From NCBI GenBank assembly GCA_030450335.1, contig JAKDIS010000079.1:1-12273 (forward strand): DNA of 12,273 bases, read 5' to 3'. The notes beneath the pieces were generated by a model that was not told the origin of the DNA, did not search any database, and was given only the letters and a program-made list of their open reading frames with translations. This document shows positions 7,972 through 12,273 of this stretch, one piece after another. The position numbers were made by a program, and so were the translations under genes. Positions within the stretch are counted from its first letter, which is position 1. Each line of letters starts with the position of its first letter. The stretch comes from Corynebacterium sp. (GTDB taxonomy: Bacteria; Actinomycetota; Actinomycetes; Mycobacteriales; Mycobacteriaceae).

Positions 7972-8063
7972 AGGGTGCCTTCAGGCCTTTCTTTCTCTAA
8001 CGCATTGCCATGACTGTAACGTGGTCCATCATAGCGACGAACCAGACGAAGACGATGGAGGGG
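7972..8063. promoter_or_regulatory. Divergent promoter region between DUF3107 and the DEAD-box helicase
   Basis: On the plus strand, TTGCCA at 8005-8010 (5 of 6 to TTGACA) and CATCAT at 8027-8032 (4 of 6 to TATAAT) are 16 bp apart and would start transcription near 8039, upstream of the helicase start. On the minus strand TATGAT occupies 8033-8028 and could be the DUF3107 -10, with a leader of about 50 nt and no good -35. The two candidates overlap, so the promoters may compete. Confidence 0.35.
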
Positions 8064-9398
8064 ATGAAGCCCGTGGTGCGACCTACGTTCCGGGAACTCG
8101 GAGTGGCCGCCGAGATCGCCGACGCTCTCGAGGAGGACGGGATCTCCGGGGCGTTCGCCATCCAGGAACGCACGCTCCCGCTGGCCCTGGTGGGCAAGGA
8201 CCTCATCGGCCAGGCCAGGACCGGCATGGGCAAGACCCTGGGCTTCGGCATCCCGCTGATCGACCGGCTCTTCGACGACGCCGGCGTGAGCGAACTCGAC
8301 GGCACCGTGCGCGGCCTCGTGGTCGTACCCACCCGCGAGCTCGGCATCCAGGTCGCCTCCGACCTCACCGCCGCCTCCCGCAACGTGCGCGTCGGTACCG
8401 ACCGTCCGTTCGCGGTGACCACGATCTACGGCGGCGTTCCCTTCGAGCGCCAGATCGCCGCGCTGGACGCCGGCACCGACGTCGTCGTCGGCACGCCCGG
8501 CCGCCTGCTCGACCTCTCGCGTCAGGGCCACCTGGACCTGTCCCACGTGGAGGTCCTCGTGCTCGACGAGGCCGACGAGATGCTCGACCAGGGCTTCCTC
8601 GACGACGTGCGCGACATCATGTCGCAGACCGCCGAGCCGCGGCAGACGATGCTGTTCTCCGCGACGATGCCCGGCCCGATCGTGGCTCTGACCCGCGAGT
8701 TCATGAACCGTCCCGTGCTCATCCGCGCGGACCTCGAGGACGCGCGCGCGACCCACGTGACCACGACGCAGACGGTCTTCCAGTCCCACAAGCTCGACCG
8801 GATGAGCGTGCTGGCGCGCCTCCTGCAGGCCCCGGGGCGTGGCCGCACGATCGTCTTCGCCCGCACGAAGCGCCAGGCGGCGATCGTCGCCGGTGACCTC
8901 GCCGAGCTCGGCTTCGACGTCGGCGCTGTCCACGGTGACATGCGCCAGAAGGACCGCGAGGACTCGCTCAACGCCTTCCGCGAGGGGCGGGTGAGCGTGA
9001 TGGTCGCCACCGACGTCGCCGCCCGCGGCATCGACGTCGACGACGTCACCCACGTCATCAACTACCAGGTGCCCGACGACGACAAGACCTACGTGCACCG
9101 CATCGGACGCACCGGCCGCGCAGGACGCTCCGGCGTCGCCGTCACGCTGGTCGGCTGGGACGAGGTCACCCGCTGGCGGGCGATCGACGAGACCCTCGAC
9201 CTGGGACGCAACGACCCGCCGCAGTGGTTCTCCGGCTCCCCGGAGTTCCTCGCCGAGTTCTCGCTGCCCGAGGACGTCCGCGACCGCGTCGGGCCGCCGC
9301 GCAAGGTGCAGGGCGCGGCGTCCTCCACCGCACCGGCGAAGCGCCAGTCGCCGCGCAACTCCCGGGAGCGGGGCAGGGACCGGAGAGCCCGGCCGTGA
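8064..9398 (+). CDS. DEAD-box ATP-dependent RNA helicase, RhlE-like
   Basis: A superfamily 2 RNA helicase, 444 residues from this start, expected to unwind RNA duplexes in ribosome assembly or mRNA turnover in the cytoplasm. All family motifs are present in order: Q motif FAIQ (31-34), motif I ARTGMGKT (51-58), PTREL (89-93), TPGR (144-147), DEAD (168-171), SAT (199-201), ATDVAARGID (315-324) and HRIGRTGR (345-352). The C-terminal tail of about 25 residues is basic and Arg-rich, usual for RNA contact. The best counterpart I know is M. tuberculosis Rv3211 (rhlE). The start is uncertain: the frame is open from ATG 8010, but a promoter candidate overlaps that stretch and family members begin just before TFxELGV. 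ATG 8055, ATG 8064, and GTG 8073 (GGAGG 11 nt upstream) all remain possible. Its stop overlaps the next gene by 4 bp. Confidence 0.9.
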   Translation: MKPVVRPTFRELGVAAEIADALEEDGISGAFAIQERTLPLALVGKDLIGQARTGMGKTLGFGIPLIDRLFDDAGVSELDGTVRGLVVVPTRELGIQVASDLTAASRNVRVGTDRPFAVTTIYGGVPFERQIAALDAGTDVVVGTPGRLLDLSRQGHLDLSHVEVLVLDEADEMLDQGFLDDVRDIMSQTAEPRQTMLFSATMPGPIVALTREFMNRPVLIRADLEDARATHVTTTQTVFQSHKLDRMSVLARLLQAPGRGRTIVFARTKRQAAIVAGDLAELGFDVGAVHGDMRQKDREDSLNAFREGRVSVMVATDVAARGIDVDDVTHVINYQVPDDDKTYVHRIGRTGRAGRSGVAVTLVGWDEVTRWRAIDETLDLGRNDPPQWFSGSPEFLAEFSLPEDVRDRVGPPRKVQGAASSTAPAKRQSPRNSRERGRDRRARP

Positions 9399-10687
9399 GC
9401 CGAGCCCGGCCCGGTGCGCCCGCTGAACGGCGCACCCGCACCGACCTCGCGGTCACCGCACTGATCACCGTGGCGGTGCTGCTGCTGGTGGTGGGGACGT
9501 GGTTCTTCTCCGACTCCCGCGGCACCACCCACACCGACTCAGGTGCCGGGGAGGCCATCGCGCCGGCCCCTGCCGCCCAGGGCACGCCGGACCGGCTGGA
9601 GGAGATCTGGCGGACCGACTCGCTGCCCTCCGACACCGGTGAGCCGGTACTGGTGGACGGCACGGCGGTGGCACGGGGCAGCGACACCGTGCGCGGCATC
9701 TCGGTCGACGACGGCGCCGAAGGCTGGTCCTACGGCCGCGACCACGAACTGTGCGGTGTGACCGGCAACTGGGGGCGCGTGGTCGCGGTGTTCCGCGGGC
9801 CGAAGGGGTGTTCGGACGTGACCTCGCTGACCGCCTCCACCGGCCGCTACCAGGACACCCGTTCCTCACTGGGCGGACAGTCCCCGGTGTTCTTCCGCTC
9901 CCTCGACCATGTCGGCGTGCTCGACGACGAGCGGGCGGAGCTGTGGCGCTCCGACCTGGTGCGCACCGTGGAGGTCGGGCACGTGGAGACCCCCGTCGAC
10001 AACGAGGCGCAGCCCCTCGACGGCTGCCGGTTCACCTCCGCGCAGACCCGCAAGGACCTGCTGGCGGTGCTGACCGACTGCGACCGGGAGGACGGCAAGG
10101 GCACGGTGAGCCTGGAGGTCGCCGACCCGGAGGAGGCGAACACCCCGGAGACCACCCACGAGTTCACCGTCCCCCCGGACGCCGAACTCGTCGGCGTGGC
10201 CCAGGAGGCCGCGGTGATCTACGTGCACGGCGACGGGACGCGCGCGTCCGACGCCGACGACTACACGGGCAGCCGCTTCCAGGTGCTGCACACCGACGGT
10301 TCCTTCGAGCAGCACCCGGCCGACCCCTCCCCCACGCTGGCGCACCTCGCCGACGGTCGGGGCGACGAACCCTTCGTCGCCGCCACCGGCGACCTGCCCC
10401 ACCACATGACCTGGTTCGACGGGGAACGCCTGGTGGGCTTCGGGCCGACGAACCTGGAACCCCGCTTCACCGTGCCCGCGTTGGGCACCGGGGCGGCGAT
10501 GGACGGCTCGCTGCTGGTGCCGGTGGACGACGGCGTGGCCGTGGTCGACTGGGAGGACGGTTCGGTGCAGCGCACGGTGCCGGTGGACCGCGGTCCCTAC
10601 GACGGCCCGGTCAGCCTGCGCGTGCAGGGCGACGTCGTCGTCGAACAGCGCGGCGACGAGATGGTCGCGCTGCGGGCCCTGTCCTGA
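9395..10687 (+). CDS. Membrane-anchored beta-propeller-like protein (Rv3212 type)
   Basis: A 430-residue protein with an Arg-rich cytoplasmic start, one membrane segment at about residues 18-37, and a large domain predicted outside the membrane. The domain is built of short beta-strand-like repeats, such as VLVDGTAVARGSDTVRGISV near the start and LLVPVDDGVAVVDWEDGSV near the end. These recall PQQ/WD-type propeller blades seen in the syntenic M. tuberculosis Rv3212. Cysteines 120 and 139, and 211 and 229, are spaced like two disulfide pairs. No catalytic motif is visible and the function is unknown. The start is the GTG at 9395, within GTGA shared with the helicase stop, and GGAGAG lies 8 nt upstream. 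The in-frame ATG at 9224 is rejected because it lies deep inside the helicase gene. The overlap implies coupled translation with the helicase. Confidence 0.8.
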   Translation: MSRARPGAPAERRTRTDLAVTALITVAVLLLVVGTWFFSDSRGTTHTDSGAGEAIAPAPAAQGTPDRLEEIWRTDSLPSDTGEPVLVDGTAVARGSDTVRGISVDDGAEGWSYGRDHELCGVTGNWGRVVAVFRGPKGCSDVTSLTASTGRYQDTRSSLGGQSPVFFRSLDHVGVLDDERAELWRSDLVRTVEVGHVETPVDNEAQPLDGCRFTSAQTRKDLLAVLTDCDREDGKGTVSLEVADPEEANTPETTHEFTVPPDAELVGVAQEAAVIYVHGDGTRASDADDYTGSRFQVLHTDGSFEQHPADPSPTLAHLADGRGDEPFVAATGDLPHHMTWFDGERLVGFGPTNLEPRFTVPALGTGAAMDGSLLVPVDDGVAVVDWEDGSVQRTVPVDRGPYDGPVSLRVQGDVVVEQRGDEMVALRALS

Positions 10688-10694
10688 TTCCCGG

Positions 10695-11171
10695 TCAGCG
10701 CCCGTAGCGCCGTGCCGCCCACTCCACCGCGGAGGGGTTGAACTGCAACACCAGACCCACGATGCCCAGGGCCGCCGTCGGCAGTCCGAGTTCGGGGCGC
10801 CCCGAGGAGAACATGTAGACCGAGATCAGCACGAGGAGGAGCTGCAGCATCGCCACCGGGCCACGGCCCCAGCGGCGGCCGGTCGACAGGCACCAGCCGG
10901 CGGCCAGGACCACGCCGCCGAAGAAGCCGAACCACAGGGCCGTCCCCCAGCCGTAGCCGATCGACTCCGCACCCGCCCCGGCGAATTCGGCGGTCGTGTC
11001 CTCCTCACCGCTGACCGCGAGGGTCACGAGGTAGACGGCGAAGGCCAGACCCGCGGCGCCCTCCAGGATCCCCAGCCACCCGGCCCAGCGGACACTCGAC
11101 GGCAGGACGAGTGCCCTACCTGCACCATCCGAACGTCCGACTCCACGATCATCTGCATTCCTGGGGCTCAT
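10695..11171 (-). CDS. Small four-helix integral membrane protein
   Basis: A 158-residue protein whose hydrophobicity suggests four membrane segments at about 30-53, 72-95, 105-121 and 128-143. The Arg-rich loop GRRWGRGP (98-105) and the basic end AARRYGR suggest both are cytoplasmic. I do not recognise a domain with a known function. By position between the helicase pair and whiB1 it could be the counterpart of M. tuberculosis Rv3217c, a conserved membrane protein. The ATG at 11171 is preferred over the longer reading from 11222, because a -10-like TAGAAT lies 8 nt before it and the extra residues look like translated promoter. The gene converges on the propeller-like gene with only 7 bp between stop codons, so no separate terminator fits. 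Confidence 0.75.
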   Translation of the reverse strand: MSPRNADDRGVGRSDGAGRALVLPSSVRWAGWLGILEGAAGLAFAVYLVTLAVSGEEDTTAEFAGAGAESIGYGWGTALWFGFFGGVVLAAGWCLSTGRRWGRGPVAMLQLLLVLISVYMFSSGRPELGLPTAALGIVGLVLQFNPSAVEWAARRYGR

Positions 11172-11179
11172 AGGGGCAG

Positions 11180-11210
11180 ATTCTACCGGGGACCTGCGAT
11201 GGGGCGGCAA
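11180..11210 (-). promoter_or_regulatory. Probable leaderless promoter of the small membrane protein gene
   Basis: The -10 TAGAAT (11185-11180, 5 of 6 to TATAAT) ends 8 nt before the ATG at 11171, so the start point should fall at or next to the start codon. A TTGCCG at 11210-11205 lies 19 nt upstream, slightly far for a -35. No Shine-Dalgarno precedes the ATG, which fits a leaderless mRNA. Confidence 0.5.
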
Positions 11211-11226
11211 CCGGCACACCACCGGA

Positions 11227-11246
11227 AACGGACCGAGCTGTCCGTT
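11227..11246. promoter_or_regulatory. Inverted repeat AACGGAC-N6-GTCCGTT, possible operator
   Basis: Two perfect 7-bp arms (11227-11233 and 11240-11246) flank 6 bp. There is no T-run on either side, so it is not a terminator. It lies about 55-75 bp upstream of the likely start of the leftward membrane gene and well upstream of whiB1. The binding protein is unknown. Confidence 0.4.
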
Positions 11247-11255
11247 AACCCACCC

Positions 11256-11271
11256 TTACCTAAATAGGCAA
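11256..11271. promoter_or_regulatory. AT-rich 16-bp dyad TTACCTAAATAGGCAA, possible operator
   Basis: The dyad has the form TTnCCTA-N2-TAGGnAA and lies 10 bp upstream of the CRP/GlxR-type site. It stands out from the GC-rich background. It does not fit the DtxR/IdeR consensus in its second half, and I cannot name its regulator. Confidence 0.4.
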
Positions 11272-11281
11272 ATCGATCCGA

Positions 11282-11297
11282 TGTGAGCTTAACCACA
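11282..11297. promoter_or_regulatory. CRP/GlxR-type binding site upstream of whiB1
   Basis: TGTGA-GCTTAA-CCACA matches the cAMP receptor consensus TGTGA-N6-TCACA at 9 of the 10 defined bases. CRP (Rv3676) is known to control whiB1 in M. tuberculosis, and GlxR is the corynebacterial equivalent. The site is about 300 bp upstream of the start codon, so an upstream promoter with a long leader is implied if it acts on whiB1. Confidence 0.6.
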
Positions 11298-11586
11298 AAT
11301 ACCGCCGACCCCCTAGCGGACTCCGTTATGACGTGCCAATATTGCACATGTAACAGAGAGAGGGACACGAGGTTACGGACAGGTAAAGCACCGAACCCGG
11401 CCCGACCTCTCTGACCGACACAGCCTCTTCGTGGTCTCACTCTACCGTGACCCGGGGCACGTCACCGAATCCCACCGACGAACTCGACCCGTCCCACCGA
11501 CGGCCGCGGGCACGACTGCCCACGTCCGGCCCTCGGAACGAACGGTCAGCCAAACTGCAGCAACACTGTTGAAGGAGAAGATCACC

Positions 11587-11850
11587 ATGGACTGGCGCCA
11601 CGAAGCCATCTGCCGTTCCGAAGACCCCGAGCTGTTCTTCCCGGTGGGCAACTCCGGCCCCGCCCTCGCCCAGATCGCCAAGGCGAAGCTGGTCTGCAAC
11701 AAGTGCCCCGTCACCAACGCCTGCCTCGCGTGGGCCATCGAGTCCGGCCAGGACGCCGGCGTGTGGGGCGGCATGAGCGAGGACGAGCGCCGCGCCCTGA
11801 AGCGTCGCAACAACCGCGGCCGCGCCCGCACCCGCGTCGCGACCGCGTAG
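11587..11850 (+). CDS. whiB1: WhiB1-class iron-sulfur transcription factor
   Basis: An 87-residue Wbl protein closely resembling M. tuberculosis WhiB1 (called WhcE in C. glutamicum, as I recall). The stretches DWRHxAxCR, EDPELFFPVGNSGPALAQIA and GVWGGMSEDERRALKRRN are near-identical to what I remember of that protein. The four cluster ligands are C9, C37, C40 and C46; the GVWGG turn is at 58-62 and is followed by a basic tail. WhiB1 holds a nitric-oxide-sensitive [4Fe-4S] cluster, binds the principal sigma factor and is essential in M. tuberculosis. The start is the ATG at 11587, with AAGGAG 9 nt upstream and the family's MDWRH beginning. The open frame extends upstream to 11431, but that part is untranslated leader. 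bL37 follows 114 bp later on the same strand. Confidence 0.96.
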   Translation: MDWRHEAICRSEDPELFFPVGNSGPALAQIAKAKLVCNKCPVTNACLAWAIESGQDAGVWGGMSEDERRALKRRNNRGRARTRVATA

Positions 11851-11884
11851 CACGCCGTCCCTGCGCACAGCTTCGGTAACCATG

Positions 11885-11901
11885 GGGTGGATTTCCCACC
11901 C
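11885..11901 (+). terminator. Weak hairpin after whiB1
   Basis: GGGTGG (11885-11890) and CCACCC (11896-11901) can pair around a 5-nt loop, 34 bp after the whiB1 stop. No T-run follows, so termination would be partial at best. The right arm overlaps the -35 of the bL37 promoter candidate. Confidence 0.25.
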
Positions 11902-11921
11902 GACGTGCTCCCCGGTATCCT
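11893..11921 (+). promoter_or_regulatory. Candidate promoter of the bL37 gene
   Basis: TTCCCA (11893-11898, 4 of 6 to TTGACA) and TATCCT (11916-11921, a TANNNT -10) are separated by exactly 17 bp. Transcription would start near 11928, giving a leader of about 37 nt. TACTTT at 11936-11941 is a weaker alternative -10. Read-through from whiB1 is also possible. Confidence 0.4.
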
Positions 11922-11964
11922 GAAACGGTTATCAGTACTTTTCCACCGTCAACGAGGAGCCGAC

Positions 11965-12039
11965 ATGAGCAAGCGTGGCCGTAAGCGCAAGGATCGCCGC
12001 AAGAAGAAGGCGAACCACGGTAAGCGTCCGAACGCCTGA
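11965..12039 (+). CDS. Ribosomal protein bL37 (24 residues)
   Basis: A 24-codon gene beginning MSKRGRKRKDRRKK and ending ANHGKRPNA. It closely resembles bL37, the tiny large-subunit protein seen in mycobacterial ribosome structures. More than half of its residues are Lys or Arg, as expected for a peptide buried in rRNA. Support for a real gene: GAGGAG (11954-11959) is 5 nt before the ATG, a promoter candidate lies upstream, and a strong intrinsic terminator starts 18 bp after the stop. Being so short, it is easily missed by gene finders. It stands alone, not in a ribosomal protein operon, next to whiB1. Confidence 0.9.
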   Translation: MSKRGRKRKDRRKKKANHGKRPNA

Positions 12040-12057
12040 CGTTCGCACCTACCGACG

Positions 12058-12099
12058 AGGCCCGACCCCGGGACAGAGATCCCGGGGCCGGGCCTTTTT
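12058..12099 (+). terminator. Intrinsic terminator of the bL37 transcript
   Basis: Two 16-nt arms (12058-12073 and 12080-12095) pair with one A-C mismatch around the 6-nt loop CAGAGA, and a run of five T ends the structure at 12099. It is the strongest canonical terminator in the window and reads on the plus strand. Confidence 0.92.
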
Positions 12100-12132
12100 G
12101 TGTGCCAGCCGATGGCGATGCACGACCGGAGA

Positions 12133-12198
12133 GGTACCAAGTTGGACCTGGGAGCGTTGAGTTGGCCGACTCAATGCTCCCAGGCCCAACCTGGTACC
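12133..12198. repeat. Long inverted repeat with 30-bp arms and GGTACC ends
   Basis: Arms 12133-12162 and 12169-12198 match at 27 of 30 positions around the 6-nt loop TGGCCG. The three differences are all transitions. Read on the minus strand they give two G-U pairs and one A-C mismatch; on the plus strand, one G-U and two A-C. Neither side has a T-run. It shares the core TGGGAnnGTTGA with the next repeat. It could be a bidirectional terminator, a repetitive palindromic element or a small non-autonomous mobile element. Confidence 0.85.
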
Positions 12199-12226
12199 CG
12201 TCGCCGCCGGAGACAGGGGCAGAAAT

Positions 12227-12272
12227 CGAGCGTGGGATGGTTGATCCCGGAGGGTCAAACATCCCACGCTCG
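12227..12272 (-). terminator. Inverted repeat with 18-bp arms, probable terminator of a leftward gene beyond the window
   Basis: Arms 12227-12244 and 12255-12272 match at 17 of 18 positions around a 10-nt centre (TCCCGGAGGG) that can itself pair further. Read on the minus strand the stem is followed by ATTTCTG, a short T-rich stretch. This suggests a terminator for a gene entering from the right. The window ends one base later, so a T-run on the plus strand cannot be checked. Confidence 0.6.
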
Positions 12273-12273
12273 C

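Larger units (their letters stand above)
11186..11586. promoter_or_regulatory. Intergenic region upstream of whiB1 (no gene)
   Basis: About 400 bp without a credible gene. The part from 11240 to 11360 is distinctly AT-richer than the rest of the window and carries two inverted repeats and a CRP/GlxR-type site. The rest, up to 11586, would be promoter and leader of whiB1. I cannot fix the whiB1 promoter: TACCGT at 11443-11448 is the only clear TANNNT hexamer but lacks a good -35, and ATGACG (11328-11333) with TAACAG (11351-11356) at 17 bp is a second weak option. The leader holds an 11-bp direct repeat (TCCCACCGACG at 11470-11480 and 11492-11502) and the dyad CAACAcTGTTG (11561-11571) just before the Shine-Dalgarno. 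Confidence 0.6.

Noticed and set aside
9224..9394. An N-terminal extension of the propeller-like protein from ATG 9224
   Set aside because: It lies inside the helicase gene in another frame. GTG 9395 has a Shine-Dalgarno and gives the usual basic start before the membrane segment.
11253..11275. A possible DtxR/IdeR iron box around TTTAGGTAA (minus strand)
   Set aside because: The first half resembles the consensus, but the second half reads GGGTGGGTTAA in place of the CCTAA half-site.
11183..11440. An 85-codon minus-strand open frame upstream of whiB1
   Set aside because: It lies over the AT-rich regulatory patch, shows no family features or Shine-Dalgarno, and overlaps the leaderless promoter and start of the membrane protein gene.
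11431..11586. An N-terminal extension of WhiB1 from ATG 11431
   Set aside because: WhiB1 proteins begin MDWRH; a good Shine-Dalgarno precedes ATG 11587 and the upstream residues look like random leader translation.
12126..12213. CCGGAGA copies at 12126-12132 and 12207-12213 as a target-site duplication around the long inverted repeat
   Set aside because: The left copy abuts the repeat but the right copy is 8 bp away, so they do not flank it precisely. A 7-mer match in GC-rich DNA can be chance.
1..12273. A novel defence or mobile system
   Set aside because: Every sizeable gene belongs to a conserved actinobacterial chromosomal family in near-standard order. There is no integrase, transposase, toxin pair or CRISPR array.

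Overview
The window is very GC-rich and its gene content matches a mycolic-acid actinobacterium (order Mycobacteriales/Corynebacteriales). The AdnA/AdnB helicase-nuclease pair, DUF3107, DUF3152, an RhlE-like DEAD-box helicase, a WhiB1-class protein and bL37 follow, from memory, a compressed version of the Mycobacterium tuberculosis order Rv3201c to Rv3219. A Corynebacterium or close relative is a plausible source, but the sequence alone does not settle genus or species. There are no transposases, phage genes, CRISPR arrays or tRNA/rRNA genes. This is core chromosome, and the interest lies in regulation and in small features.

Layout, left half (minus strand, 6.6 kb down to the left edge). A three-gene unit reads leftward: a kinase-like TIGR02569-family gene, adnA, then adnB. 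The first two are separated by 3 bp; the adnA stop codon directly abuts an adnB ATG. adnB leaves the window just after helicase motif V. One promoter-like element lies 8 bp before the first gene. It resembles the mycobacterial RecA-independent DNA-damage promoter (PafBC type), which would suit a double-strand-break resection complex. Upstream, still on the minus strand, come DUF3107 followed by DUF3152, a membrane-anchored zinc-protease-like protein.

Middle (plus strand, 8.0-10.7 kb). Divergent from DUF3107 is an RhlE-type DEAD-box RNA helicase. It overlaps by 4 bp (GTGA) a membrane-anchored beta-propeller-like protein. Convergent with that pair is a small four-helix membrane protein on the minus strand, probably from a leaderless promoter.

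Right end (plus strand). whiB1 has a long upstream region with a near-consensus CRP/GlxR site and two further inverted repeats. Next is a 24-codon gene for ribosomal protein bL37 with its own candidate promoter and a strong intrinsic terminator. The last 175 bp contain no gene. They hold two long inverted repeats that share a core, one of which looks like a terminator for a leftward gene beyond the window.
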